A stretch of 64,000 nt of DNA from Actibacterium sp. XHP0104 (GTDB taxonomy: Bacteria; Pseudomonadota; Alphaproteobacteria; Rhodobacterales; Rhodobacteraceae): the NCBI RefSeq assembly GCF_025751515.1, contig NZ_JAOWLE010000001.1:434001-498000 (forward strand), given 5' to 3'. Position 1 is the stretch's first letter. Each line of letters opens with the position of its first letter. Made by a program: the position numbers and the translations under genes. The notes under the pieces are model-generated. The model was not told the DNA's origin and did not search any database. It worked only from the letters and a program-made list of their open reading frames with translations. Positions 41,326 to 51,411 of the stretch are shown in pieces.

Positions 41326-43167
41326 TTATGGAAGTTGTGCATGCACCGCGTTGATCGCGGCCTGGTCAAGGGTCAGCCCGGCCTCGTTCAGGCGCGACTG
41401 GGTGAAATAGATCATCAGATCCTGCGCCACGGCCTGGGCCGACTGCGCCTCGAGCGCGCTGAGCGTATAGCGGATCGCGTCGTCCTGGGTGTCGGCCGGT
41501 TCGATCGCGTCGAGGCTGATCACATAGACCGCGCCGTCCTCGGCCGCGACCACGGCACTGGCGCCGGGCTGGGGCAGGGCAAAGAGCGGCTCGGTCAGGG
41601 CGCGGGGCGCGATGGCGCCGCGGGTGGCGGGGGCGAGGGTCTGCACCGGCAGGCCCAGATCGGCGATCGGGGTGCCCTGATCCAGCTGGGTTTTCAGCGC
41701 CTCGGCGCGGGCGCTCAGCTGACGGCGGGTTTCCTCGGCCTGCCAGCCGGCGATGGCCTGATCGCGCACTTCGTCCAGCGGGCGCAGATGGGCGTCGGTG
41801 ATTGCATCGACGCGCAGGGCCATGATGCCGCCATCGTCCAGCTCGATCACCTCGGGGAAGTCGCCGGGCTGGGCGGCATCGGCGGCGGCGCGGAAGGCGT
41901 CATAGCCGGTGATCGTGGCATCTTGCGCCGGGAAATAGGATACGGTGCCCAGTTCCATGTCGGTGTCGCGGTCCAGCTCTTCCAGCGTGGCGCCGGCGGC
42001 CAGCAGGTCATCGACCTGGGTGATACGATCGGTGATGTCGCGGCGGGCGGCGTCCTGGGCCAGTTCGTCGCGCAGATCGGGCTGGGCGTCCTCAAAGCTG
42101 GTTTCCTGCGCCTCGAGCACGGCATTCATGCGGATCAGCGCGGGGCCGAGGTCGGTTTCGAGCGGGCCGGCGATGCCGGGACCGGCCAGGGCAAAGACCG
42201 CCTCTCCGGCGGCGCCCAGATCGGCCTTGGCCACATCGCCCATGTCGATATCCGACAGTTCCAGCCCGCGCTCGGCCACCAGATCTTCGAAGCTGGCGGT
42301 GCCGGCGTCCAGACGGGCGCGGGCCGCCTGGGCGGCCGCGGCATCGGGATAGACCAGGCGTTCGACAATGCGGCGCTCGGGCTGGACGTATTCGTCGATG
42401 CGCTCGTCATAGAGCGCGCGCAGGCTGGCCTCGTCGATCGCGACCTTGTCCAGCAGCATGTCGGGCGTCAGCAGCGCATAGGTGATTTCCTTGGTCACAG
42501 GCGCGGTGAACGTGTCGGCATTGGCGTTGTAATAGGCGGTCAGGGCGGTCTCGTCGGGGGTGCCGACCGGCGCGTCCAGCGCGGCCTCATCCAGCATCAC
42601 GGCGCTATAGCCGCGGCGTTCGCCCAGATAGGTGGTGATCACCTTGCCGTAAGAGGCGGGCAGGGCGCGGCCCGACATGACGGCGCCCTGCAGCAGGGCA
42701 CGGGAGGTATCGGCGCGCAGCTGTTCCTCGAACTCGGCCTCGGTCAGGCCGTTCTGTTGCAGGGTAAAGCGATAGGTCTCGCGGTCGAACTTGCCGTCAG
42801 TGCCCTGGAAGGCGGCATATTCCTTCAGCGCGCGCGCAACCTCGGCGTCGCCCACCGACAGGCCGACGCGGGCCAGTTCGTTATCCAGCGCGGTGTCGGA
42901 AATGGAGCGGGCGCGGGCGTTGAACACCAGGCCGAATTCCTGCGCCTCGGCCAGGGTCAGGCGGCGGTCAAGCTGGGCCTCGGCGGCGCGGATTTCCTGC
43001 ATCAAGGCGCGGTAATAGCGATCGGTGGAAATAGGCGTGTCGCCCACATTGCCGACGCTGCGCACCGAGCCGCCGAAATTGGTGACACCAAAGCCCGTGA
43101 GGCCAATCATCAAAAGGCCCAGGATCCCCCAGACGAAGATGTTGCCGGTTTTCTTGGCTGCGCTCAT
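41326..43167 (-). CDS. membrane-anchored peptidyl-prolyl isomerase/chaperone, PpiD-SurA type
   Basis: The 613-residue protein starts MSAAKKTGNIFVWGILGLL with one N-terminal span (about 11-30), followed by a SurA-like N-terminal chaperone domain (about 35-200). A degenerate parvulin-type region follows in the middle (PERRIVERLVYPDAAAAQAARARL), with further helical repeats to the end. PpiD-type proteins sit at the periplasmic face of the Sec channel and help exported proteins fold. Its position next to trpE is common in alphaproteobacteria. Isomerase activity is uncertain because the parvulin motif is weak. Confidence 0.88.
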   Translation of the reverse strand: MSAAKKTGNIFVWGILGLLMIGLTGFGVTNFGGSVRSVGNVGDTPISTDRYYRALMQEIRAAEAQLDRRLTLAEAQEFGLVFNARARSISDTALDNELARVGLSVGDAEVARALKEYAAFQGTDGKFDRETYRFTLQQNGLTEAEFEEQLRADTSRALLQGAVMSGRALPASYGKVITTYLGERRGYSAVMLDEAALDAPVGTPDETALTAYYNANADTFTAPVTKEITYALLTPDMLLDKVAIDEASLRALYDERIDEYVQPERRIVERLVYPDAAAAQAARARLDAGTASFEDLVAERGLELSDIDMGDVAKADLGAAGEAVFALAGPGIAGPLETDLGPALIRMNAVLEAQETSFEDAQPDLRDELAQDAARRDITDRITQVDDLLAAGATLEELDRDTDMELGTVSYFPAQDATITGYDAFRAAADAAQPGDFPEVIELDDGGIMALRVDAITDAHLRPLDEVRDQAIAGWQAEETRRQLSARAEALKTQLDQGTPIADLGLPVQTLAPATRGAIAPRALTEPLFALPQPGASAVVAAEDGAVYVISLDAIEPADTQDDAIRYTLSALEAQSAQAVAQDLMIYFTQSRLNEAGLTLDQAAINAVHAQLP

Positions 43168-43252
43168 TGGGGGTGCCTTTCCCTTGGCCGAAACGGTTGT
43201 TGCGGGTTGTGTAAGCCCTTGGCCGCAGGGCCGCAAGCATCATGCCCGCGCG

Positions 43253-43771
43253 TCAGTCCTTGCCGCGATAGGGCTCGACATATTGCAGGGCCATGTCCCA
43301 GGGGAAGAAGATCCACGTGTCCTGGCTGACCTCGGTGATATAGGTGTCGACCATCGGGCGGCCCTGGGGCTTGGCATAGACGGTGGCGAAATGCGCCTTG
43401 GGATAGATCTGGCGCACCAGCTCCAGCGTCTTGCCGCTGTCGACCAGATCGTCGATCACCAGAATGCCCTCGCCGTTGCCCATCAGCTCGGCGTCGGGCG
43501 ATTTGATCACCTGGGCCTCGCGGCGCTGATCGGCCTTGCCGCCGCCCGAGTGGTAGGATTTGACCGAGATCGTATCGACGGTGCGGATGTCCAGCTCGCG
43601 GCTGACGATCATCGCGGGGGCCATGCCGCCGCGGGTGATGGCGACGACGGCTTTCCAGTCGCCATTGTCGGGGCCTTGCCCGTCCAGCCGCCATGCCAGT
43701 GCGCGACTGTCGCGATGCAGCTGGTCCCAGCTGACATGAAAGCCTTTTTCATGGGGCAAACGATCGCTCAT
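43253..43771 (-). CDS. gpt: xanthine phosphoribosyltransferase
   Basis: Gpt salvages xanthine and guanine to their nucleotides with PRPP. The 172-residue product has the PRPP loop [19 protein letters not shown] (about 102-120), the [22 protein letters not shown] segment near 42-63 and the C-terminal [10 protein letters not shown] characteristic of this family. It lies 11 bases after a LysE-family gene and 85 before ppiD, co-oriented, so it may belong to a fabI-led transcript. Confidence 0.94.
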   Translation of the reverse strand: MSDRLPHEKGFHVSWDQLHRDSRALAWRLDGQGPDNGDWKAVVAITRGGMAPAMIVSRELDIRTVDTISVKSYHSGGGKADQRREAQVIKSPDAELMGNGEGILVIDDLVDSGKTLELVRQIYPKAHFATVYAKPQGRPMVDTYITEVSQDTWIFFPWDMALQYVEPYRGKD

Positions 43772-43782
43772 CGGGGCGCTCC

Positions 43783-44400
43783 TCAGGTTAGTGCAAGTTT
43801 CAGACCCAGCAGCGCGAGCAGGCTGCCAAAGGTCCGGTCAATGACGGTTTTCAGGTTCAGATAGCCCCGGCGCGTGCGGTCGAGCGAGAATATCCGGCTG
43901 ACAATGATGTTCCAACCGGTGTCGTTGAACAGGATCATGCCCAGCAGCACCGGGTAGACCCAGGTCTCGGTCTCGGGGGGGACAAAGGTCAGAAAGATCG
44001 TGCCGAAGAACACGGCCGGTTTCGGGTTGGCCAGCTGCGTCGCGATGCCCAGCCAGATCAGGGCCAGCGGCGAGCGGGCTCGCGCGGTTTCGGTCAGATC
44101 GGCCTGCAACGGGTCGGGCGCGTGTTTCCACATCTTCCAGGCCAGATACAGCAGATAGCCCGCGCCCGCGATTTTCATCACACTCAGCAGGGCGGGGGCG
44201 ACCTCGAACAGCAGCGCCAGACCAAACAGCGCCGCGAGCGCCCAGATGCAGGCGCCCAGACCGATGCCCACGGACAGCCAGGCGCCGCGGGCCATGCCCT
44301 CGCGCAGGCTGGTGCGCGCGGCCAGCAACACGGCTGGCCCCGGCGACATGGCCGCCGCCAGATGCACCACGTAGAAAGCAGCAAGGGCGGCCAGCGTCAT
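43783..44400 (-). CDS. LysE family translocator
   Basis: The 205-residue membrane protein has about six spans and begins with the family pattern [27 protein letters not shown] (about 13-39), followed by [20 protein letters not shown] and [18 protein letters not shown] (about 123-140). LysE/RhtB proteins export amino acids or related small molecules; the substrate here is unknown. It lies 7 bases after fabI and 11 before gpt, indicating cotranscription with both. Confidence 0.9.
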   Translation of the reverse strand: MTLAALAAFYVVHLAAAMSPGPAVLLAARTSLREGMARGAWLSVGIGLGACIWALAALFGLALLFEVAPALLSVMKIAGAGYLLYLAWKMWKHAPDPLQADLTETARARSPLALIWLGIATQLANPKPAVFFGTIFLTFVPPETETWVYPVLLGMILFNDTGWNIIVSRIFSLDRTRRGYLNLKTVIDRTFGSLLALLGLKLALT

Positions 44401-44407
44401 GGCGGTG

Positions 44408-45226
44408 TTACTTGCGTCCGGTGACGGCGTCGATATCGGGCGCGTCCACGGCCTTCATGCCGACCACGTGATAGCCCGCATCCACATGCAGGTTCTCGCC
44501 GGTGACGCCCGAGCCCAGATCGGACAGCAGGTAGACGGCGGATTTGCCGACCTCATCCTGGGTCACGTTGCGGCGCAGGGGCGAGTTCAGCTCGTTCCAC
44601 TTCATGATATAGCGGAAGTCGCCGATGCCGCTGGCCGCCAGGGTCTTGATCGGACCGGCCGAGATGGCGTTGACGCGGATGTTCTGTTTGCCCAGATCCT
44701 CGGCCAGGTATTTCACGCTGGCCTCAAGCGCGGCCTTGGCCACGCCCATGACGTTGTAATGCGGCATGACCTGTTCGGCGCCGTAATAGGTCAGCGTCAG
44801 GCACGACCCGCCATCGGTCATCATCTTTTCCGCCCGGCGCACGACCGAGGTGAAGGAATAGACCGAAATGTCCATCGTCATGCGGAAGTTCTCGGGGCTG
44901 GTGTCGACATAGCGACCGCGCAGCTCGTTCTTGTCGGAAAAACCGATGGCGTGGACGATGAAATCCAGCTTGCCCCATTTTTCCTGAAGGGCGGCGAACA
45001 GCCCGTCGATCGAGGCCTCGTCGCTGACATCGCATTCCAGCACGATATCCGAGCCCACCTGGTTGGCCAGCGGCTCGACCCGCTTTTTCAGCGCATCGCC
45101 CTGGTAGGAAAAGGCCAGTTCGGCCCCGTGATCGGCACAGGCCTTGGCAATGCCCCAGGCGATGGACTTGTCATTGGCAAGCCCCATGATCAGGCCGCGC
45201 TGGCCCTGCATCAGTTTGGTTGACAT
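44408..45226 (-). CDS. fabI: enoyl-[acyl-carrier-protein] reductase, NADH-dependent
   Basis: FabI performs the last reduction of each fatty-acid elongation cycle. The 272-residue short-chain dehydrogenase has the FabI nucleotide site GLIMGLANDKSIAWGIAKAC (11-30), the catalytic pair Tyr157 and Lys164 (YNVMGVAK), and ISAGPIKTLAASGI, where the flexible substrate loop lies. GAGGG precedes the ATG. It is divergent from pdxH. FabI is the target of triclosan-type inhibitors, and no obvious resistance change can be judged by eye. Confidence 0.96.
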   Translation of the reverse strand: MSTKLMQGQRGLIMGLANDKSIAWGIAKACADHGAELAFSYQGDALKKRVEPLANQVGSDIVLECDVSDEASIDGLFAALQEKWGKLDFIVHAIGFSDKNELRGRYVDTSPENFRMTMDISVYSFTSVVRRAEKMMTDGGSCLTLTYYGAEQVMPHYNVMGVAKAALEASVKYLAEDLGKQNIRVNAISAGPIKTLAASGIGDFRYIMKWNELNSPLRRNVTQDEVGKSAVYLLSDLGSGVTGENLHVDAGYHVVGMKAVDAPDIDAVTGRK

Positions 45227-45393
45227 CAGGTATCCCTCGACATCTTTTGAATTTCACTTGGGCAAAGGTGTAGGGCAATCGCCGGGGGCCATCAAGGCCA
45301 AGGAAAACGCTGCTTGGCAGTCACTGACGCAGCGGCAGAATTGATCAAGTGGTAAAATCTGCGCATAGGCTGCACCGCTGAAGGAGATGCAAC

Positions 45394-45999
45394 ATGACCG
45401 ACCGGACGGGACTATTTGCCGGCGATGATCCGTTCGCGATCGCGCGCAGCTGGCTGGCCGAGGCCGAAAAGACCGAACCCAACGACGCGAACGCCATTGC
45501 GCTGGCGACGGTCGATGCCGGCGGGCTGCCCAATGTGCGCATGGTTCTGCTCAAGGATATCGAGGACGCCGCCTTTGTTTTCTACACCAATTACGAAAGT
45601 GCCAAGGCTGGCGAAATAGACACGGGCAGCAAGGCCGCTTTTGTGCTACATTGGAAATCACTGCGGCGGCAGATCCGTGTCCGGGGGGTGACCGAACGCG
45701 AAGACGGGCCGCAGGCGGATGCGTATTACGCGTCGCGATCCCTGAAAAGCCGGCTGGGGGCATGGGCCTCGAAACAGTCGCGCCCATTGGCGTCGCGCGC
45801 CACGCTTATGGCAGAGGTGGCCAGGGTCACCGCCGACAAGGGACTGAACCCTGACCGCCCGCCCTTTTGGGGAGGTTATAGAATTCACCCTCTGGAAATA
45901 GAGTTCTGGGCCGATGGCGCATTCCGGTTGCATGATCGTTTCGTCTGGCGGCGCCAGACATTGGGCGATCCGTGGCAAATTCAGCGGCTGAACCCGTGA
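45394..45999 (+). CDS. pdxH: pyridoxine/pyridoxamine 5'-phosphate oxidase
   Basis: PdxH uses FMN and oxygen to make pyridoxal 5'-phosphate. The 201-residue protein shows [24 protein letters not shown] (about 29-52), [14 protein letters not shown] (about 59-72), [12 protein letters not shown] (about 83-94), [17 protein letters not shown] (about 112-128) and a C-terminal [17 protein letters not shown] (about 171-187). GAAGGAG precedes the ATG. The divergent fabI shares a 167-base promoter region. Confidence 0.95.
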   Translation: MTDRTGLFAGDDPFAIARSWLAEAEKTEPNDANAIALATVDAGGLPNVRMVLLKDIEDAAFVFYTNYESAKAGEIDTGSKAAFVLHWKSLRRQIRVRGVTEREDGPQADAYYASRSLKSRLGAWASKQSRPLASRATLMAEVARVTADKGLNPDRPPFWGGYRIHPLEIEFWADGAFRLHDRFVWRRQTLGDPWQIQRLNP

Positions 46000-46117
46000 T
46001 ATTCGTGTAGCGTGAAATGCAAATGCCCGAAAATATTGGGTAAATTTGTCTTGCAGATTGCGCCGGGTCTGTCACAACGGTCTAGGGACACTCACGAACT
46101 TTTTATGCGTAACCAAA

Positions 46118-46666
46118 ATGAACAAACAGGACGACACCACCATCTGCATTATTACAGGGCGGGTGAAATGGTTTGACCCCGGCAAGGGGTTCGGATTCGT
46201 GCTGGCCGATGACGGCGGGCCCGATATCCTTTTGCACGCCAACGTGCTGCGCAATTTCGGACAAAGCTCGGTTGCCGATGGGGCGGCGATCGATGTGCAA
46301 GTCCAGACGACCGAGCGCGGCATGCAGGCAGTACAGGTGCTGAAGATTGAACCGCCTGCCGGCAGTGACATGCCGCCGCTCGAGGATCTGGCCACGGTCG
46401 ATGCCGAGGCTCTGGCCTCTGCGCCGCTGTTGCCGGCGCGGGTCAAATGGTTCGACAAGGGCAAGGGGTTCGGCTTTGCCAATCTCTTTGGCAGTGCTGA
46501 CGACGTGTTCGTGCATGTCGAGGTTCTGCGCCGGTCGGGCCTGGCGGATCTGCAACCGGGCGAGGCGATCAGCCTGCGCGTGGTCGAAGGCAAGCGCGGT
46601 CAGATGGCGACGATGGTCTGCTCATGGGAAAGCGCGATTTCCTCCGAGCCCTCTTCCTCGGATTAA
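46118..46666 (+). CDS. double cold-shock-domain protein
   Basis: The 182-residue protein has two cold-shock domains. The first (about 12-75) carries VKWFDPGKGFGFVLADDGGPDILLH, and the second (about 112-175) carries VKWFDKGKGFGFANLFGSADDVFVH. Both keep the RNA-binding KGFGF and (F/L)(V/L)H motifs. A linker rich in Pro/Ala/Asp/Glu joins them. Tandem forms of this size are typical of Rhodobacterales and bind single-stranded RNA or DNA. The start at 46118 (MNKQDD) lacks a strong ribosome site. The 3' end overlaps the next gene by 43 bases. Confidence 0.88.
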   Translation: MNKQDDTTICIITGRVKWFDPGKGFGFVLADDGGPDILLHANVLRNFGQSSVADGAAIDVQVQTTERGMQAVQVLKIEPPAGSDMPPLEDLATVDAEALASAPLLPARVKWFDKGKGFGFANLFGSADDVFVHVEVLRRSGLADLQPGEAISLRVVEGKRGQMATMVCSWESAISSEPSSSD

Positions 46667-47109
46667 GCCTGGCGCTGGCGGCTACGGCCGCCGGGGCGAT
46701 GTGCGAGGCCGATGAAATCACCCTGCGCGGGGCGCGGGGTGAGATGCGTTTTCATGTCGAACTTGCCGATAGCCACGAGACACGCGCGCGCGGGCTGATG
46801 TTCGTCGAGAACCTGCCGATGGGGCAGGGGATGCTGTTCGTCTATCCGGCGCCGCAGCGGGCCACCTTCTGGATGAAGAACACGCTGATCCCGCTGGACA
46901 TGGTGTTCATGGATGCGCAGGGCCGTGTCACGCGGGTGCATGAGAACGCGGTGCCGCATGATCTGACCCCGATCGACGGCGGCGAGGGCGTGCGCGCGGT
47001 TCTCGAGATCAATGGCGGGCTGGCACGGGCGGCGGGGATCGAACCCGGTGCGGTGGCGCGTCACCCGGCATTCGGCGCGGGCGCGCTCTGGCCCTGCGCG
47101 ACGCCTTAG
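46624..47109 (+). CDS. DUF192 family secreted protein
   Basis: The 161-residue product has a signal peptide (about 1-25, ending AGAM) and a DUF192 domain: HVELADSHETRARGLMFVENLPMGQGMLFVY (about 41-71), then ATFWMKNTLIPLDMVFMD (about 80-97) and RAVLEINGGLARAAGI. The family is widespread and its function is not established. Its start lies inside the last 43 bases of the cold-shock gene in another frame, so the pair is cotranscribed and probably coupled. Confidence 0.87.
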   Translation: MGKRDFLRALFLGLSLALAATAAGAMCEADEITLRGARGEMRFHVELADSHETRARGLMFVENLPMGQGMLFVYPAPQRATFWMKNTLIPLDMVFMDAQGRVTRVHENAVPHDLTPIDGGEGVRAVLEINGGLARAAGIEPGAVARHPAFGAGALWPCATP

Positions 47110-47149
47110 GGCTTTTCATCGGACGCGCGCGCCTGTAATCAGGCGCCAT

Positions 47150-47226
47150 CGGGGCGTAGCGCAGCCTGGTAGCGCGTCTGTTTTGGGTACAGAAGGTCGT
47201 GAGTTCGAATCTCGCCGCCCCGACCA
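47150..47226 (+). tRNA. tRNA-Pro (anticodon TGG)
   Basis: A 77-base cloverleaf includes an encoded CCA end. The acceptor arms CGGGGCG and CGCCCCG pair fully. The anticodon arm TCTGT/ACAGA encloses loop TTTGGGT with anticodon TGG, and the T-arm loop has the standard GTTCGAATC. The gene is on the plus strand, 40 bases after the DUF192 gene. Confidence 0.97.
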
Positions 47227-47330
47227 TTTGCCGCCTTTGATGCGCGGCAGCAAAAAAAACCCAAAAAAACCGGATCTTAACCTTCTGCGCCGCAGCGAAT
47301 GCTGAAGCTTTGTGGCCGGTTGGGTGCGTA

Positions 47331-47346
47331 ACCCCATATATTGTGT
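47331..47346. promoter_or_regulatory. candidate NrdR box upstream of nrdJ
   Basis: ACCCCATATATTGTGT matches the NrdR consensus ACACWATATATTGTGT at nearly all positions. A weaker half-match (TTTGTGG ending at 47315) lies exactly 31 bases upstream, the spacing usual for NrdR box pairs. NrdR represses ribonucleotide reductase genes when dATP is high. Confidence 0.65.
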
Positions 47347-47527
47347 GGTCTTTTCCAGATCGCCCCCAGATTTACCCACAGGTGGGGCGGTAAGCGTGAA
47401 TCACCCCATGCAGGACGCGGTTCAAAACCGGCGTGTCCGGTCAATCACAAAAAGCCGGGGTTAGCTCAAATTTTTCCGTTGACCTGCCCCCGTCCTATAC
47501 GCCAGTTTGTGTGAGCGGTCGGGGATA

Positions 47528-47638
47528 GCCACTAGATGTAGTGGCCGCGCCGCAGACAGAAGGATCACCAGACATTCCGGATACAAATCCGGGTTTCGCC
47601 CATGGCTTCATGTGGCGGGGGGTGTTGTTTTGTCTGCG
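47528..47638 (+). ncRNA. candidate structured cis-regulatory RNA leader of nrdJ
   Basis: By eye the leader folds into a 7-base hairpin (GCCACTA/TAGTGGC, 47528-47545) followed by a three-way junction. The outer stem is CGCAGACA (47551-47558) with TGTCTGCG (47631-47638). Inside lie hairpin CCGGAT/ATCCGG (47577-47592, loop ACAA) and hairpin CGCC-CATG/CATG-(T)-GGCG (47597-47617, loop GCTT). It ends 83 bases before the nrdJ ATG. It does not match the cobalamin riboswitch consensus. Function is inferred from structure and place only. Confidence 0.5.
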
Positions 47639-47721
47639 AAACGTCCCGGCCGCACGAAACAAGGGGCAGGGCGTAACATCGTTCAAAGCCTCGGGGACGG
47701 CACAGTGAAACGGGGCGGACA

Positions 47722-50700
47722 ATGAAGATCGAACGCAAATTTACCACCGACAAGACCGGCGCTTATGGCGCGCTGGAATTCAAGATGACCTCGTCCGAGA
47801 TTCGCAATCCGGATGGCAAGATCGTGTTCGGTCTGGACAATGTCGAGGTGCCGCAGGGCTGGAGCCAGGTGGCCAGCGACGTGATCGCGCAGAAATATTT
47901 CCGCAAGGCCGGCGTGCCCGCGCGTCTGAAGAAGGTGCGCGAAAAGGATGTGCCGGAATTCCTGTGGCGCTCGGTCGCGGATGAAAAGGCCCTGGCAGAG
48001 CTGCCCGAAGATCAGCGCGTCGGCGGCGAGACCTCGGCCAAGCAGGTGTTCGATCGTCTGGCCGGCGCCTGGGCCTATTGGGGCTGGAAGGGCGGCTATT
48101 TCACCACCGAGGCCGACGCCCGCGCCTATTACGACGAGATGCGCCACATGCTGGCCACCCAGCGCGCCGCGCCCAACAGCCCGCAGTGGTTCAACACCGG
48201 CCTGCACTGGGCCTATGGCATCGATGGCCCCGGCCAAGGCCACTATTACGTCGATCACAAGTCGGGCAAGCTGACCAAATCGACCTCGGCCTATGAGCAC
48301 CCGCAGCCCCATGCCTGTTTCATCCAGTCCGTGGGTGACGATCTGGTGGGCGATGGCGGCATCATGGATCTGTGGGTGCGCGAGGCACGGCTGTTCAAAT
48401 ACGGCTCGGGCACCGGCACCAACTTCAGCTCGCTGCGCGCGGCCAACGAGCCGCTGTCGGGCGGCGGCAAATCCTCGGGCCTGATGGGCTTTTTGCGGAT
48501 CGGTGACCGGGCTGCCGGCGCGATCAAGTCGGGCGGCACCACCCGCCGCGCCGCCAAGATGGTGATCTGCGATGTCGATCACCCCGATATCGAGGAATTC
48601 ATCAACTGGAAGGTCAAGGAAGAGCAGAAGGTTGCCAGCCTTGTCGCCGGCTCCAAGATGCACGAGGCCCGTCTGAACGACATCTTCGCGGCGATCCGTA
48701 GCTGGGATGGCGCCGAGGCCGATGCCTATGACCCGGCCAAGAACGACAGCCTGAAATCGGCCATTCGTGCGGCCAAGAAACAGGCGATCCCCGAGGCCTA
48801 TGTCAAACGCGTGCTGGATTACGCCAAGCAGGGCTATGCCAGCATCGAATTCCCGACCTATGACACCGACTGGGATTCCGAGGCCTATGCCACCGTTTCG
48901 GGGCAGAACTCGAACAACTCGGTCCGGGTGACCGACGCCTTCCTCAAGGCGGTCAAGGATGACGGCGAATGGGAGCTGCTGCGCCGCACCGACGGCAAGG
49001 TCGCCAAGACCATCAAGGCGCGCGAGCTGTGGGATCAGATCGGCCACGCCGCATGGTCCTGCGCCGATCCGGGCATCCAGTTCCACGACACCGTCAACGC
49101 CTGGCACACCTGCCCCGAAGACGGCCCGATCCGCGGCTCGAACCCGTGCTCGGAATACATGTTCCTCGATGACACGGCCTGTAACCTGGCCTCGATGAAC
49201 CTGCTGACCTTCTTCCAGGATGGCGAATTCCAGGCCGAGGACTATATGCATGCCTCGCGTCTGTGGACCGTGACGCTGGAAATCAGCGTGATGATGGCGC
49301 AGTTCCCGTCCAAGGAAATCGCGCAGCTGTCCTATGACTTCCGCACGCTGGGGCTGGGCTATGCCAACATCGGCGGCCTGCTGATGAACATGGGCCTGGG
49401 CTATGACAGCGACGAGGGCCGGGCGCTGACCGGCGCGCTGACCGCGATCATGACCGGCGTGGCCTATGCCACCTCGGCCGAGATGGCGGGCGAGCTGGGC
49501 GCCTTCCCGGGCTATGCCCGCAACGCCGACCACATGCTGCGCGTCATCCGTAACCACCGCACCGCCGCCTATGGCAAGACCGAGGGCTATGAGGACCTGG
49601 CCGTCAAACCGGTGGCGCTGGATCTCAAGAACTGCCCCGATGCGCGTCTGGTTGAACTGGCGCAGTCGTCTTGGGACGAGGCTCTGGCCCTGGGTGAAAA
49701 GCACGGCTATCGCAACGCCCAGACCAGCGTGATCGCGCCCACCGGTACGATCGGCCTGGTGATGGATTGCGACACCACCGGCATCGAGCCCGATTTCGCG
49801 CTGGTGAAGTTCAAGAAACTGGCCGGTGGCGGCTATTTCAAGATCATCAACCGCTCGGTGCCTGCAGCCCTTGAAAAGCTGGGCTATGGCAGCGCGCAGA
49901 TCGAGGAAATCATCGGCTATGCCGTCGGTCACGCCAGCCTGGGTAACTGCCCCGGCATCAACACCACCTCGTTGATCGGCCATGGCTTTGGCCCGCGCGA
50001 GCTGGAAAAGATCGAGGGCGCGCTGGCCTCGGCCTTTGACATCCGGTTCGTGTTCAACCAGTGGACCCTGGGCGAAGAGTTCTGCACCAAGACGCTGGGC
50101 ATTCCGGCCGAAAAGCTGAACGATCCGTCCTTTGACCTGCTGCGCCACCTGGGCTTTACCCGCGCCCAGATCGAGGCCGCCAACGACCATGTCTGCGGCA
50201 CCATGACCCTTGAGGGCGCGCCGCATCTGAAGGACGAGCACCTGTCGATCTTTGACTGCGCCAACCCCTGCGGCAAGAAGGGCACGCGCTATCTGTCGGT
50301 CAACAGCCACATCACCATGATGGCCGCCGCGCAGTCGTTCATCTCGGGCGCGATCTCGAAAACGATCAACATGCCCAACGATGCCACGATCGAGGAAACT
50401 CTGGCCGCCTATGAGCTGAGCTGGAGCTTGGGCATCAAGGCGAACGCGCTGTATCGCGACGGCTCGAAACTGTCGCAGCCGCTGGCCGCCGCGCTGGTCG
50501 AGGATGACGAAGAGGCCGAGGAAATCCTGGCCTCGGGCAGCCAGCAGGAAAAGGCCGCCGTTCTGGCCGAGAAGATCATCGAAAAGATCGTGGTCAAGGA
50601 AGTGGCCCGTGGCCGCGAAAAGATGCCCGAGCGCCGCAAGGGCTATACCCAAAAGGCGATCGTGGGTGGCCACAAGGTCTATCTGCGGACCGGCGAATAT

Positions 50701-51411
50701 CAGGACGGGTCGCTGGGCGAGATCTTTATCGACATGCATAAAGAGGGCGCCGGCTTCCGCGCGATGATGAACAACTTTGCCATCGCGGTATCGGTCGGCC
50801 TGCAGTACGGCGTGCCGCTGGAAGAGTTCGTCGATGCCTTTACCTTTACCAAGTTCGAACCGGCCGGGATGGTGCAGGGCAATGACAGCATCAAGAACGC
50901 CACGTCGATCCTGGATTACATCTTCCGCGAACTGGCGGTCAGCTACCTTGACCGCACCGATCTGGCCCATGTGAAACCCCAGGGCGCGACCTTCGACGAT
51001 CTGGGTCGCGGCGAGGAAGAGGGCGTGTCGAACGTCAAGGAACTGTCGGAAACCGCCGCTTCGCGCAGCCTTGAGGTGCTGAAACAGATCAGCTCGACCG
51101 GCTATCTGCGCAAGCGGGTGCCGCAGGAACTGGTGGTGCTGAACGGCGGCATGGGTGCCACGGCGTTCACCGGCACCGGCGATCCGGTGGCGGCGCTGCA
51201 GACGCTGGTGCCCGAAACCGGGCAGGCCAGCGTGGCCAAGTCGGGCAGCACCGCGCTGGCCAGCGGTTCGGTCACGATGGATGCCCGCACCAAGGCCAAG
51301 ATGCAGGGCTACGAGGGCGATCCCTGCGGCGATTGCGGCAACTACACGCTGGTGCGCAACGGCACCTGCATGAAATGCAACACCTGCGGCGCAACCAGCG
51401 GGTGTAGCTGA
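47722..51411 (+). CDS. nrdJ: vitamin B12-dependent (class II) ribonucleotide reductase
   Basis: NrdJ reduces ribonucleotides to deoxyribonucleotides using adenosylcobalamin, independent of oxygen. The 1229-residue product is the long form. It shows [15 protein letters not shown] (about 151-165), [10 protein letters not shown] and [13 protein letters not shown] (about 228-240). Further on come the central SNPCSEYMF-like segment ([24 protein letters not shown]) and [21 protein letters not shown] (about 671-691). A C-terminal Cys-rich tail follows (CGDCGNYTL, then [13 protein letters not shown]). GGGGCGG precedes the ATG. The upstream NrdR box and structured leader suggest dual control. It depends on B12 supply; no cobalamin genes are in the window. 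Confidence 0.96.
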   Translation: MKIERKFTTDKTGAYGALEFKMTSSEIRNPDGKIVFGLDNVEVPQGWSQVASDVIAQKYFRKAGVPARLKKVREKDVPEFLWRSVADEKALAELPEDQRVGGETSAKQVFDRLAGAWAYWGWKGGYFTTEADARAYYDEMRHMLATQRAAPNSPQWFNTGLHWAYGIDGPGQGHYYVDHKSGKLTKSTSAYEHPQPHACFIQSVGDDLVGDGGIMDLWVREARLFKYGSGTGTNFSSLRAANEPLSGGGKSSGLMGFLRIGDRAAGAIKSGGTTRRAAKMVICDVDHPDIEEFINWKVKEEQKVASLVAGSKMHEARLNDIFAAIRSWDGAEADAYDPAKNDSLKSAIRAAKKQAIPEAYVKRVLDYAKQGYASIEFPTYDTDWDSEAYATVSGQNSNNSVRVTDAFLKAVKDDGEWELLRRTDGKVAKTIKARELWDQIGHAAWSCADPGIQFHDTVNAWHTCPEDGPIRGSNPCSEYMFLDDTACNLASMNLLTFFQDGEFQAEDYMHASRLWTVTLEISVMMAQFPSKEIAQLSYDFRTLGLGYANIGGLLMNMGLGYDSDEGRALTGALTAIMTGVAYATSAEMAGELGAFPGYARNADHMLRVIRNHRTAAYGKTEGYEDLAVKPVALDLKNCPDARLVELAQSSWDEALALGEKHGYRNAQTSVIAPTGTIGLVMDCDTTGIEPDFALVKFKKLAGGGYFKIINRSVPAALEKLGYGSAQIEEIIGYAVGHASLGNCPGINTTSLIGHGFGPRELEKIEGALASAFDIRFVFNQWTLGEEFCTKTLGIPAEKLNDPSFDLLRHLGFTRAQIEAANDHVCGTMTLEGAPHLKDEHLSIFDCANPCGKKGTRYLSVNSHITMMAAAQSFISGAISKTINMPNDATIEETLAAYELSWSLGIKANALYRDGSKLSQPLAAALVEDDEEAEEILASGSQQEKAAVLAEKIIEKIVVKEVARGREKMPERRKGYTQKAIVGGHKVYLRTGEYQDGSLGEIFIDMHKEGAGFRAMMNNFAIAVSVGLQYGVPLEEFVDAFTFTKFEPAGMVQGNDSIKNATSILDYIFRELAVSYLDRTDLAHVKPQGATFDDLGRGEEEGVSNVKELSETAASRSLEVLKQISSTGYLRKRVPQELVVLNGGMGATAFTGTGDPVAALQTLVPETGQASVAKSGSTALASGSVTMDARTKAKMQGYEGDPCGDCGNYTLVRNGTCMKCNTCGATSGCS

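Larger units (their letters stand above)
47227..47721 (+). other. 495-base gene-free regulatory region before nrdJ
   Basis: No credible coding frame is present. It contains an A-rich tract (A8-CCC-A7, about 47252-47269), an NrdR box at 47331-47346 and an apparently structured leader at 47528-47638 just upstream of nrdJ. I could not place a convincing -35/-10 pair. Confidence 0.6.

Noticed and set aside
45341-45348. TTGATCAA between fabI and pdxH as an FNR site
   Set aside because: FNR sites need a 4-base spacer (TTGAT-N4-ATCAA); here the halves abut.
47229-47258. Terminator after tRNA-Pro (TGCCGC/GCGGCA hairpin)
   Set aside because: The hairpin is followed by an A run on the coding strand, not T, so it is not a standard terminator in that direction.
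47372-47380. TTACCCACA as a DnaA box near nrdJ
   Set aside because: It is a single site with one mismatch to TTATNCACA; chance occurrence is likely.
47479-47501. TTGACC and TATACG as a promoter for nrdJ
   Set aside because: The spacing is only 11 bases, too short for a sigma-70 promoter.
47500-47721. Cobalamin riboswitch upstream of the B12-dependent reductase
   Set aside because: The conserved B12-box and the GCCACTG core arrangement are not found; GCCACTA occurs but as part of a simple hairpin.
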